From Pseudorhodoferax aquiterrae (GTDB lineage Bacteria > Pseudomonadota > Gammaproteobacteria > Burkholderiales > Burkholderiaceae_C): a DNA stretch of 64,000 nt. Positions within the stretch are counted from its first letter, which is position 1. Every line of letters begins with the position of its first letter. Shown here in pieces: positions 8,886 through 16,852 of this stretch. The notes beneath the pieces are model-generated. The model ran no database searches. It saw nothing but the letters and a program-made list of their open reading frames with translations, and was not told the origin of the DNA. The position numbers and the translations under genes are program-made. The DNA lies in the NCBI RefSeq assembly GCF_014652235.1, contig NZ_BMYK01000004.1, forward strand, positions 287,769 through 351,768. Reading direction: 5' to 3'.

Positions 8886-10084
8886 ACAACCTTCTCCTTG
8901 ATGTGTTCTTCGATCTCGCCCGGCGTGTAGCCGAGCTCTGCCAGGATGGCGGCGGTGTGCTCGCCCAGGCGCGGCGGCGGGCGGTCCACGCGGGGGGCTT
9001 CGCCGTTGAGCTTGAAGCCGGTGCGCACCACGCGGATGTCGCGCCCCACGCCGGGCACGTCCTCGAAGCTGCCCACCATGCCGCGCTGCGCGATCTGCGG
9101 GTGCTCCAGGGCCTGCGGCACCGAGTAGACCGGCCCGGCCGGCACGCCGACCGCATTGAACAGCGCCCACCAGGCGTTGGCCGACTTGGCGGACAGCGCG
9201 TCCTCCACCAGCGCCTTGAGCGCGGCGCGGTGCTGCAGCCGGCCCTGGCGCTCGGCGAAGCGCGGGTCCGTCTTCCATTCGGGGTGCGCCAGCACGTCGC
9301 ACACGGCTTCCCACTGCTCCTGCTTGTTGGCCGCGATGTTGAGCAGGCCGTCGCCGGTGCGGAAGGTGCCCGAGGGGCTGGCCGTCACGTTGTCGTTGCC
9401 CAGCGGCTGGGGCGCGCGGCCGGCGATCAGGTGGTTGGAGACGGCCCAGCCCATGGTGGCCATCGCGGCTTCCAGCATCGACACGTCGACGAACACACCG
9501 CCGGTGCGCTGGCGGTCGGCCAGCGCGCTGGCCACGGCGAAGGCCGCCGTGAGGCCGCCGATGGTGTCGGCCACCGGGTAGCCCACGCGGTAGGGCGCGT
9601 TCTCCGGCGCGCCCGTGATGCTCATGACGCCGGACATCCCCTGGATGATCTGGTCGTAGGCCGGCAGGTCGCGCAGCGGGCCGTCCTGTCCGAAGCCCGA
9701 AATGGCGCAGTAGACGAGCTTGGGGTTGTCCTTCAGCAGATCCTCGTAGCCCAGGCCCAGGCGCTGCATCACGCCGGGCCGGTAGTTCTCGACCAGCACC
9801 TCGGCCGTGCGCACCAGTCGGCGCAGCGCTTCCTTGCCCTTGGGATGCTTGAGGTCCAGCGTGATGGACCGCTTGCCCGGGTTCTGCGCCAGGAAGGACA
9901 CGCCCATCATGGCCTGGTTCAAGGCGGGATCGGCGCCGAGCTGGCGGGCCAGGTCGCCGGTGTGGCGCGCTTCGACCTTGATGACGTCGGCGCCCATGTG
10001 CGCGAGTTGGTGGCACGCGAAGGGCCCCGCCAGCACGTTGGTGAGGTCCAGCACGCGGATGCCGTGCAGGGGTTGGATGGCCAT
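8882..10084 (-). CDS. CaiB/BaiF (family III) CoA-transferase
   Basis: A 400-residue class III CoA-transferase. The N-terminus has the family signature PLHGIRVLDLTNVLAGPFA, followed by GADVIKVE and SITLDLKHPKGKEALRRL. The catalytic aspartate is expected in the segment YPVADTIGGLTAAFAV. Such enzymes move CoA between carboxylic acids through aspartyl-CoA intermediates in the cytoplasm. The gene overlaps the lyase gene by ATGA and follows two Bug receptor genes, fitting uptake, CoA activation and cleavage of a carboxylate in one operon. Confidence 0.9.
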   Translation of the reverse strand: MAIQPLHGIRVLDLTNVLAGPFACHQLAHMGADVIKVEARHTGDLARQLGADPALNQAMMGVSFLAQNPGKRSITLDLKHPKGKEALRRLVRTAEVLVENYRPGVMQRLGLGYEDLLKDNPKLVYCAISGFGQDGPLRDLPAYDQIIQGMSGVMSITGAPENAPYRVGYPVADTIGGLTAAFAVASALADRQRTGGVFVDVSMLEAAMATMGWAVSNHLIAGRAPQPLGNDNVTASPSGTFRTGDGLLNIAANKQEQWEAVCDVLAHPEWKTDPRFAERQGRLQHRAALKALVEDALSAKSANAWWALFNAVGVPAGPVYSVPQALEHPQIAQRGMVGSFEDVPGVGRDIRVVRTGFKLNGEAPRVDRPPPRLGEHTAAILAELGYTPGEIEEHIKEKVV

Positions 10085-10093
10085 GGGTGCTCC

Positions 10094-11065
10094 TCAATCC
10101 GCCTTGATGTTGGCCGACTTCACCACGGCCGCCCAGCGCTTCATTTCGGAAGCGGCCAGCTGCGATGCCTGTGCAGGCGTGTTGGCCACGGGCGTCAGGC
10201 CCTGTTCGGCCAAACGCCGCCTGCCATCGTCGGAGTTCAGCGCTGCGACGAAGGCCTGGTTCAGCGTGTCGACGACCGGCTGCGGCGTGCCGGCGGGTGC
10301 GGCGAAACCGACCCAGAAATCCATCACGAAGCTCGGCAGCTTGGCCTCCTTGGCGGACGGCACATCGGGCAGCAAGGGCGAGCGCGCCTCGCTCGTGACC
10401 ACCAGCGCGCGCAGCTTGCCCGACCGGATGTGCGGCAGCGCCGTCGGCAGCGACGTGACCAGTGCCTGCACCTGGCCTGCCATCAGGTCGGTCAGCACCG
10501 CGCCGGCGCCCTTGTAGGGGATGTGCACCAGGTCGATACCGGCGGCTGTTTTGAACAGCTCGCCGCCCAGGTGCGTGTTCGTCCCGTTGCCGCCCGATCC
10601 GTAGTTCATCGTGCCGGGCTTGGCCTTGGCCAGAGCGATGAACTCCTGCACGGTCTTCACCGGCAAGCCCGGGTGGACCACCAGCACGTGCGGCGCGGAA
10701 GCGGCCGTGATGATGTGCGAGAAGTCCTTGCGCGCATCGAACGGCATCTTGGGCAGAAGGCCTGGCGCGATGGTGAAGGACATCTCGGTCGTCAGCACGG
10801 TGTAGCCGTCCGGTGCGGCGCGCGCCACGGTGCCCCAGCCGATCAGGCCGCCGCCGCCGACCTTGTTGTCCACGACGAAGGCTTGGCCCAGGCCATTGGC
10901 GACCTGGTTGGCGGCCAGGCGCGCCACGATGTCGGTCGTGCCGCCCACGGCGTAGGGCACGACGATGGTGATCGGCCGCACCGGGAAGGTCTGTGCCGAG
11001 GCGGTGGAGCCCGCGGCAATGGCCAGGGCTGCAGCGGCAAGGGGCAGGAAGCGGGACATGTCCAT
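10094..11065 (-). CDS. Bug/TctC-family receptor
   Basis: A 323-residue periplasmic binding protein with signal peptide LPLAAAALAIAAGSTASAQ. Family motifs include FPVRPITIVVPYAVGGTTDIVARL, NYGSGGNGTNTHLGGELF and DLVHIPYKGAG. It ends with the usual family tail AAVVKSANIKAD. It lies 9 bp upstream of the CoA-transferase gene and 25 bp downstream of another Bug gene. The two neighbouring receptors are clearly diverged from each other, suggesting different ligands or affinities. Confidence 0.9.
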   Translation of the reverse strand: MDMSRFLPLAAAALAIAAGSTASAQTFPVRPITIVVPYAVGGTTDIVARLAANQVANGLGQAFVVDNKVGGGGLIGWGTVARAAPDGYTVLTTEMSFTIAPGLLPKMPFDARKDFSHIITAASAPHVLVVHPGLPVKTVQEFIALAKAKPGTMNYGSGGNGTNTHLGGELFKTAAGIDLVHIPYKGAGAVLTDLMAGQVQALVTSLPTALPHIRSGKLRALVVTSEARSPLLPDVPSAKEAKLPSFVMDFWVGFAAPAGTPQPVVDTLNQAFVAALNSDDGRRRLAEQGLTPVANTPAQASQLAASEMKRWAAVVKSANIKAD

Positions 11066-11090
11066 GGAAGGTCTCCGGTGACGTGCGCGG

Positions 11091-12062
11091 TCAGTCGAGC
11101 TTGATGTTTCCGCTGCGCACGACGGTGCCCCAGCGCTGTTGTTCGGTCTTCAGCAGTGCGGCAGCCTCCTGCGACGTGCCGCCCACGGGTGCGCTGCCCT
11201 CGGCGAGCAGCGTGGCGATGGTGTCGGTGCGCGCCAGGGCCTTGGCCACTTCGGCTTGCAGGCGCGCCACGATGGCGGGCGGCGTGCCGGCCGGCGCGAC
11301 GAGCATCTTCCAGTCGCTCGTGTCGAAGCCGGCATAGCCGCTCTCGGCCACCGTCGGCACATCGGGCAGCGCGGGCATGCGCTTGGCCGAGCTGACCGCC
11401 AGCGCACGCAGCTTGCCGGCCTTGACGAACGGGATGACCGTCTGCGGCGTCGCGAAGTAGTAGTCGACCTGGCCGCCCAGCAGATCGTTGGCCGCGGGAC
11501 CGGCGCCCTTGTAGGGGATGTGCCGCGTGCGGATGCCCGCCTGCTGCGTGAAGACCTCGCCGGTCAGGTGGCCCACGGTGCCGTTGCCGGCCGAGGCCAT
11601 GGTCAGCGCATCGGGTTGGGCCTTCGCGGCGTCGACCAGGTCCTTCAAGGTCTTGTAGGGCGCCCCGTCCTTGACCACCAGCACCACGGCCTGGCCCGCC
11701 ACCGTCGCCACGGGGGTGAAGGCCTTGACCGCGTCGTAAGGCATCTTCGCGTACAGCGACGGGTTGATGGCCAGGTTGGCCGTCTGGCCCATGCCCAGCG
11801 TGTAGCCGTCCGGTGCCGCCTTGGCCACGGCGTCCATGCCGATGTTGCCGCCCGCGCCGGCCTTGTTGTCCACGACCAGCGTCCAGCCCGTGCCGATGCG
11901 GACCTTGTCCAGCACCATGCGCGTCACGATGTCGGTGCCGCCGCCCGGCGGGAAGGGCACGATCACCTTGATCGGCTGGCTGGGATACGCGCCGGGTTGC
12001 GCATGTGCGGCGGCGGCAAGGACCAGCGCGAGCGCGCCGGAAAGACGGGGCGAAAGCCTCAT
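11091..12062 (-). CDS. Bug/TctC-family receptor
   Basis: A 323-residue periplasmic protein starting MRLSPRLSGALALVLAAAAHAQ, a clear signal peptide. Motifs are YPSQPIKVIVPFPPGGGTDIVTR, SAGNGTVGHLTGEVF, HIPYKGAG and the terminal RSGNIKLD. AGGAGACACC precedes the ATG. It lies 35 bp downstream of the amidohydrolase gene and directly upstream of a second receptor, so the operon makes three Bug proteins in all. Known Bug proteins bind di- and tricarboxylates, amino acids, nicotinate or aromatic acids; the ligand cannot be assigned here. Confidence 0.9.
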   Translation of the reverse strand: MRLSPRLSGALALVLAAAAHAQPGAYPSQPIKVIVPFPPGGGTDIVTRMVLDKVRIGTGWTLVVDNKAGAGGNIGMDAVAKAAPDGYTLGMGQTANLAINPSLYAKMPYDAVKAFTPVATVAGQAVVLVVKDGAPYKTLKDLVDAAKAQPDALTMASAGNGTVGHLTGEVFTQQAGIRTRHIPYKGAGPAANDLLGGQVDYYFATPQTVIPFVKAGKLRALAVSSAKRMPALPDVPTVAESGYAGFDTSDWKMLVAPAGTPPAIVARLQAEVAKALARTDTIATLLAEGSAPVGGTSQEAAALLKTEQQRWGTVVRSGNIKLD

Positions 12063-12097
12063 GGTGTCTCCTGGATGGTTGGAAGGGCGGAAAGCGG

Positions 12098-13069
12098 TCA
12101 GGCCAGCCGGTACACGCGGCTCGCCGTGCCATGGAACAGGGCGTGGCGCTCGGTGGTGGAGAAATCGGCCGTGAGCTTCTTGAACGCGTTCCAGCCGTTC
12201 ACGAAGCTGTACGAGCCCTTGTCGACCGGGAAATTGCTTTCGAACATGCAGCGCTCGGGGCCGAACGCGTCGATGCAGCCGAGCATCCAGGGCCGCCAGG
12301 TGGCGGCCAGCCGGTCCGAGCTTGGCGGCAGCGCGCCGCTGTCGAAGCCGAAGCCGTTGATGCGCATGCCCAGGCCGCCCAGCTTCACATGCACGTTGGG
12401 GAACCGGGCCAGCGCTTGCATGGACGCCTTCCAGCGGGCGAACACCTCGTCGCGGTGCGCCGCATGGGCGCCGATGCGCACCACGCCGCCGCAGTGGTCC
12501 ACGATGATGGGCAGCGCGGGAAAGGCGGCCGCCACCTCCATCAGCTCGGGCAGCTGCGGCCAGAACAGCCAGGCGTCGTAGGACAGGCCCTGCGCCTGCA
12601 GCTGCGCCAGGCCGGCCCGGTAGGCCGCATCGCGCAGCAGGCCCGGCGGCGCGGCGGTCAGCGGGTTGGCCAGCGAACCGTCCGCATCCCAGGTGGTCAG
12701 GTGGCGCACGCCGCGAAAGCGGCCGCGGCCCGCCTGGGCATGGGCGTCCAGCACCGGGGCGACGCCGGCTCCCAGGCGCAGGTCGGCGTAGCCCACGATG
12801 CCCTTGGCGACCTCGGGCGCCAGCGCGCCCGCCGTGGACGCCACGACGAACGCGGTCTCGCCGACCGGCCGCAGGGCCTCGGGGCCATCGGCCCGGTAGC
12901 GCGTGAGCGCCTGCATGTAGACCGAGGCCTGGACGGCGTGCCCGCTGCGGGCGTCGGCCGCGTAGTCGGCGTGCAGATAGGTCCAGCCGGGGCGGTCGTA
13001 GAAGTGGTGGTGTGCGTCCACGATGGGCAGGGCCGGCTCGTGGCCTGCTCCTGGCCACACTGCAGCCAT
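12098..13069 (-). CDS. Amidohydrolase family 2 protein (lactonase/decarboxylase-like TIM barrel)
   Basis: A 323-residue COG3618/Amidohydro_2-type protein. The first strand carries the metal-binding motif IVDAHHHFYD; later conserved segments are VDHCGG, PNVHVKLGGLG and MFESNFPVDK, where the final Asp would be the metal/catalytic residue. Relatives include 2-pyrone-4,6-dicarboxylate lactonase, L-fuconolactonase and 4-sulfomuconolactonase. As the first gene of the operon it probably opens a lactone or hydrolyses an amide to release the acid processed by the downstream CoA-transferase and lyase. It is divergent from the IclR gene, with a 223-bp spacer that carries inverted repeats. Confidence 0.82.
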   Translation of the reverse strand: MAAVWPGAGHEPALPIVDAHHHFYDRPGWTYLHADYAADARSGHAVQASVYMQALTRYRADGPEALRPVGETAFVVASTAGALAPEVAKGIVGYADLRLGAGVAPVLDAHAQAGRGRFRGVRHLTTWDADGSLANPLTAAPPGLLRDAAYRAGLAQLQAQGLSYDAWLFWPQLPELMEVAAAFPALPIIVDHCGGVVRIGAHAAHRDEVFARWKASMQALARFPNVHVKLGGLGMRINGFGFDSGALPPSSDRLAATWRPWMLGCIDAFGPERCMFESNFPVDKGSYSFVNGWNAFKKLTADFSTTERHALFHGTASRVYRLA

Positions 13070-13159
13070 GCCTCGCGCACGGGAAGGTTGTTGGAACTCA
13101 CCGCTGGCGCCCCGGGCAGCTGGGGGCCGTGGTCTGCTTCGTGGATGGGTAGGTCATGT

Positions 13160-13196
13160 GTTCTATCGAACAGAACTACGTTCTATGTAAAAGAAC
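13160..13196. promoter_or_regulatory. Two tandem IclR-type operator candidates
   Basis: Two 17-bp inverted repeats of form GTTCT-N7-AGAAC lie at 13160-13176 and 13180-13196. Their starts are exactly 20 bp apart (about two helical turns), so bound dimers would sit on the same DNA face. They lie between the divergent amidohydrolase and IclR genes, a usual place for an IclR-family autoregulatory operator. Confidence 0.75.
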
Positions 13197-13262
13197 TATA
13201 AGTGGGCCAAGCCTGGCTGGGACATACGGGAAAACCCTTGAATTTGGCGCTGCGCGCCGCGT

Positions 13263-13279
13263 GTTCTACTAGGCAGAAC
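13263..13279. promoter_or_regulatory. Third copy of the IclR-type operator
   Basis: A further GTTCT-N7-AGAAC inverted repeat, 13 bp before the IclR start codon and overlapping its probable promoter or leader. Binding here would repress the regulator's own gene. All three copies keep the five-base arms exactly while the seven-base spacers differ. Confidence 0.75.
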
Positions 13280-13292
13280 CAGCACTGCCGCC

Positions 13293-14078
13293 ATGACGAC
13301 CGAGCCATCCCATCCCACGGCCGACACCGACCCCGCCGAACCCTCGAGCGGCGTGGCGGTGCTGGACCGTGCATTCGCCCTGCTGGGCGCCTTCCAACCC
13401 ACCGACGACCGGCTGAGCCTCACGGAGCTGTCGCGCCGCACAGGGCTGTACAAGAGCACGGTGCTCCGGCTGCTGGCGGCGCTCGAGCACGGGGGCTTCA
13501 TGCGCAAGCTCGACGACGGGCAGTACGCCATCGGCCCGCAGCCCATGCGCCTGGCCGCGATCTACCAGCGCTCCTTCCGCGTGGATTCCGTCATCGAGCC
13601 CTTGCTGGCTGAGCTCAGCGCCAGCCTCGGCGAGACGGCTTCGTTCTACGTGCGGGCGGGAAGCCGGCGCCTGGTGGTCAGCCGCGTCGAACCGGCCCGC
13701 GCAGTGCGCGTGTCCATCCGGGTGGGGGAAGACTTCGACGTCGCCAAGGGCGCCTCGGGCAAGGTGCTGTGCGCGTTCACCGACGACGACGCCGCGGGCG
13801 AGCCGGTGCGCGCACGCCTGTGGGCCACGTCCTATGGAGAGCGCGACGCCGAGACGGCCTCCGCCTCGGTGCCCGTGTTCGGCGCGCTCGGCGAGCTCAG
13901 GGGGGCGCTCACGGTGTCCGGCCCGCTGTCCCGCCTCGGTGAGCCCGCGGCCATGCAGACCGCCGTGGCGCAGTTGCTCGAGATGGCCCGCCGGGCCACG
14001 GCCGGCTTCGGCGGAAATCCCGCGCGGTACGCCGCGGCGGTGCAGCCGGCGCCCGGGCCGGCCGGCGCACGGATCTGA
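13293..14078 (+). CDS. IclR-family transcriptional regulator
   Basis: A 261-residue regulator. An N-terminal winged helix-turn-helix (about residues 25-85) contains LSLTELSRRTGLYKSTVLRLLAALEHGGF. The C-terminal IclR effector domain (about 95-240) includes ETASFYVRAGSRR, a shortened ASGKVLCAF loop and SVPVFGALGELRGALTVSGP. It is transcribed away from the amidohydrolase/Bug/CoA-transferase operon and has three inverted repeats in its 5' spacer, so it most likely controls that operon and itself in response to the acid substrate or an intermediate. Confidence 0.9.
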   Translation: MTTEPSHPTADTDPAEPSSGVAVLDRAFALLGAFQPTDDRLSLTELSRRTGLYKSTVLRLLAALEHGGFMRKLDDGQYAIGPQPMRLAAIYQRSFRVDSVIEPLLAELSASLGETASFYVRAGSRRLVVSRVEPARAVRVSIRVGEDFDVAKGASGKVLCAFTDDDAAGEPVRARLWATSYGERDAETASASVPVFGALGELRGALTVSGPLSRLGEPAAMQTAVAQLLEMARRATAGFGGNPARYAAAVQPAPGPAGARI

Positions 14079-14099
14079 GGCGTCGCCTGGGCCGGAGGA

Positions 14100-15911
14100 T
14101 CAGTCCGCCAGCACCACGGGCCCGGCGCTCGCCGTCGCCGCATAGAGCCGCTCGACCTCGGCATGGCGCCGCTGCAGCACCGCGCGCTGGTTGAGGTAGC
14201 CCTTGTCCGTGATCTCGCCGGCCTCCAGAGCAGGCGGGGCGTCCAGGACCAGCGCGCGGCGCGGGCTGCGTGCCGAACCCGCGCCGGCGGCGGTCTGTTC
14301 CTGCATCACCCGACACAGCGCCGCCCGCAGCCGGTCGGGCTGCTGCTGGCCGGCGGCCGAGGGGAACACCAGCAGCCCGATCTCGGCCCGGTCGTGGCCT
14401 GCGACGACGATGTCCTGCACCAGCGGTGCGAGCCGCGACACCAGTTCCACGCGCAGCGTGCCGACCGAGACCCAGGTGCCGCTGGACAGCTTGAAGTCCT
14501 CGGCCACGCGGCCGTCGAACACGATGCCGCGTGCGGGCTGCTCGGCGTCGAGCAGCCGGCCCGCATCGCCGATGCGGTAGTCGCCCTGCGCGTCGAAGGC
14601 CGCGGCGGTTTCCTGCGGGCCGTGCAGGTAGCCGGGGAACACGGTGACGCCGCGGATACGCATCTCCAGCTTGTCGCCGCTGGGCACGAAGCGCACCGCC
14701 ATGCCGGGCAGCGGGTTGCCGATGCAGCCCGCACCGTCCTGTTGCCAGTGCGCCGTGGTGATGGCCGGGGCGGTCTCGGTGCAGCCCCAGGAGGTGGTCA
14801 GCCACAGCGGCCGGCCCGGACGCACGCGTTCGGCCAGGGCCTGCAGGCGCTGCCAGGTGGAGGGCGCCAGCGCGGCCGCCGCGTAGAAGGCCAGGCGCAA
14901 GCGCGACAGGACGTCTGCAGCCAGCGCGTCGTCGGCCTCCAGCAGGGGCAGCAGCATGTCGAAGCCGCGCGGCACGTTGAACCACAGCGTGGGCCGCACT
15001 GCGCGCAGGTTGCGCGCGGTCTTCTCGACGAGCCCCGGCGCGGGCCGGCCTTCGTCGATGTACAGCGCGCCGCCATGCGCCAGCACCATGTGCAGGTTGT
15101 GGTTGCCGCCGAAGGTGTGGCTCCAGGGCAGCCAGTCCACCAGCACGGGCGGCTCCAGCGCGAGGAAGCGCCAGGTCTGCGCCATCTGCTGCTGGTTCGC
15201 GCACAGCATGCGGTGCGTGTTGATGACCGCCTTGGGCCGGCCCGTGGAGCCCGAGGTCAGCAGGTACTTGGCGTGGTCGTCGGGCGCGATCGCTTCGAAG
15301 GCCTGCTGCACGGCCGGCGTCTCGCGCTTGGCCAGCAGCGCATCGAAGGCCAGGGCGCCGGGCCAGTCGGGCGCATGGGTGCTGAACACACAGGGCACGG
15401 TCAGGTCGCAGGCCGCCATGGCCGGTCCGTAGGTCCGCGCGTCGGCCGCGTAGACCAGGGCCGGCCGCAGCAGCGCGAGCATCTCGCGCAGCCGCGTGAA
15501 GTCCGTGGCCTGGCGCGAGTAGGCGCTGGACAGCGAGCAGGCGGGCCGGCCCACATGCATGGCGGCCAGCATCAGCACGGCGTGGTCGATCGCGTTGTCC
15601 GAGAGGATGACGACGGGCCGCCCCGCCGGCAGGCGCAGGTCCAGCAGCGCCTGGCCGACCGCGCCCACGGCCGCGCGCAAGCCGGCGTAGTCCAGGCGGC
15701 GCCAGTCCTGGCCATCGCCCGTGCGTTCGGCCAGCGCGGTGGCATGTGGCGTGGCGCGTGCCCAATGCTCCAGCCATTCGCCGACACAGCGCGCATGGGG
15801 TTCCAGCGCCACGGGTGAGTGCAGCACGAAGGAGCCGTCGCCGAGCTCGGTGCGCAGTACGGCGGGCGGCGCGATCTGGGTGGGATCGCTCAGGAAGTCG
15901 ATGGGCGCCAT
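14100..15911 (-). CDS. Feruloyl-CoA synthase-like acid-CoA ligase
   Basis: A 603-residue ANL-superfamily adenylating enzyme. The phosphate-binding loop is LLTSGSTGRPKAVINTHRM, followed by the WLPWSHTFGGNHNL segment typical of feruloyl-CoA synthases. The A5-type motif is TSWGCTETAPAITTAHW, and the adenosine-ribose Asp lies in DYRIGDAG. The C-terminal lysine region contains EITDKGYLNQRAV, also like Fcs proteins. It would activate an aromatic or other carboxylic acid to its CoA thioester with ATP. The ATG at 15911 lies 2 bp after the dehydrogenase gene, so the two are cotranscribed. No enoyl-CoA hydratase/aldolase or vanillin dehydrogenase is adjacent, so a ferulate pathway is not demonstrated. 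Confidence 0.8.
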   Translation of the reverse strand: MAPIDFLSDPTQIAPPAVLRTELGDGSFVLHSPVALEPHARCVGEWLEHWARATPHATALAERTGDGQDWRRLDYAGLRAAVGAVGQALLDLRLPAGRPVVILSDNAIDHAVLMLAAMHVGRPACSLSSAYSRQATDFTRLREMLALLRPALVYAADARTYGPAMAACDLTVPCVFSTHAPDWPGALAFDALLAKRETPAVQQAFEAIAPDDHAKYLLTSGSTGRPKAVINTHRMLCANQQQMAQTWRFLALEPPVLVDWLPWSHTFGGNHNLHMVLAHGGALYIDEGRPAPGLVEKTARNLRAVRPTLWFNVPRGFDMLLPLLEADDALAADVLSRLRLAFYAAAALAPSTWQRLQALAERVRPGRPLWLTTSWGCTETAPAITTAHWQQDGAGCIGNPLPGMAVRFVPSGDKLEMRIRGVTVFPGYLHGPQETAAAFDAQGDYRIGDAGRLLDAEQPARGIVFDGRVAEDFKLSSGTWVSVGTLRVELVSRLAPLVQDIVVAGHDRAEIGLLVFPSAAGQQQPDRLRAALCRVMQEQTAAGAGSARSPRRALVLDAPPALEAGEITDKGYLNQRAVLQRRHAEVERLYAATASAGPVVLAD

Positions 15912-15913
15912 GT

Positions 15914-16852
15914 TCAGTCCAGTTCCGGGTGGTCGGCCTTGGCCGCCATGAGGTCCAGCAGCAGCTGGTCGCGGGCGCGCTGCAGTTCGGCCGCGCTGCG
16001 GCCGGCCAGGGCCTCGTCCACACCGGCCACCACCTTGGCCTGCAGCCCGGCATGCAGGGTGGGCGCACCCAGGTCCTGCCACCAGCTTTCGATGGGGCCG
16101 CCCAGGTGCGCCAGCAGATGCGCCATGCCGCCTTCTCCGCCCGACAGGTGCAGGTTCAGGAACGGCCCCAGCAGCGCCCAGCGCAGGCCGGGCCCATGGG
16201 CGATCGCGGCGTCGATGTCCGCCACGCTGGCCACGCCCTGGTCGACGAGGTGGAAGGCCTCGCGCCACAGCGCGGCCTGCAGCCGGTTGGCGATGTGGCC
16301 GCGGATCTCGCGCCGCACCTGGATGGGCTTCTTGCCGATGGCGCGGTAGAAGTCCATCGCGCGTGCGATGGCCTCGGGCGCCGTCTTCGCGCCACCGCCG
16401 ACCTCGACCAGCGGGATCAGGTGCGGCGGGTTGAACGGGTGGCCCAGCACCACGCGCTCCGGGTGCGTGCAGGCGGACTGCATGGCGCTGACGGCCAGGC
16501 CCGAGGAACTGGAGGCCAGCAGCGTGCCGGGCGGGGCGGCGGCGTCCATGCGCGCGTAGAGCGCGGTCTTGAGGTCCTCCCGCTCGGGGCCGTTCTCCTG
16601 CACGAAGTCGGCCCCGGCCACGGCGTCCTCGAGCCGCGCGTGGAAGCGCAGCCGCTCGGGGGCCGCGCCCTCGGCCAGGCCCATGGCCTTGAGGGCTGGC
16701 CAGTGCCGTGCCACGGCCGCGCGCAGGCGCTGCTCGGCGCCTTCGGCCGGGTCGGTGGCGGCCACGTCCAGCCCGTGCGCGAGGAAGCAGGCCGCCCAGC
16801 TCGCGCCGATCACGCCGGTGCCGACGACGGCGACGGTTCGGATCGGGCTCAT
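15914..16852 (-). CDS. 3-hydroxyacyl-CoA / L-carnitine dehydrogenase-type NAD-dependent dehydrogenase
   Basis: A 312-residue single-unit enzyme of the 3-hydroxyacyl-CoA dehydrogenase superfamily. The NAD-binding Rossmann motif is VAVVGTGVIGASWAACFLAHG; the catalytic region has SSSSGLAVSAM and the His in GHPFNPPHLIPLVEV. A C-terminal helical domain follows (HIANRLQAALWREAFHLVDQG). Short members next to BKACE genes include L-carnitine dehydrogenase, which oxidises the 3-hydroxy group of a free acid. The gene overlaps the receptor gene by ATGA and shares an operon with a BKACE protein, so oxidation of a 3-hydroxy acid to a 3-keto acid is a reasonable inference. Confidence 0.82.
   Translation of the reverse strand: MSPIRTVAVVGTGVIGASWAACFLAHGLDVAATDPAEGAEQRLRAAVARHWPALKAMGLAEGAAPERLRFHARLEDAVAGADFVQENGPEREDLKTALYARMDAAAPPGTLLASSSSGLAVSAMQSACTHPERVVLGHPFNPPHLIPLVEVGGGAKTAPEAIARAMDFYRAIGKKPIQVRREIRGHIANRLQAALWREAFHLVDQGVASVADIDAAIAHGPGLRWALLGPFLNLHLSGGEGGMAHLLAHLGGPIESWWQDLGAPTLHAGLQAKVVAGVDEALAGRSAAELQRARDQLLLDLMAAKADHPELD

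Noticed and set aside
14100..15911. Complete ferulate degradation cluster
   Set aside because: The ligase resembles feruloyl-CoA synthase but no enoyl-CoA hydratase/aldolase or vanillin dehydrogenase gene is nearby.
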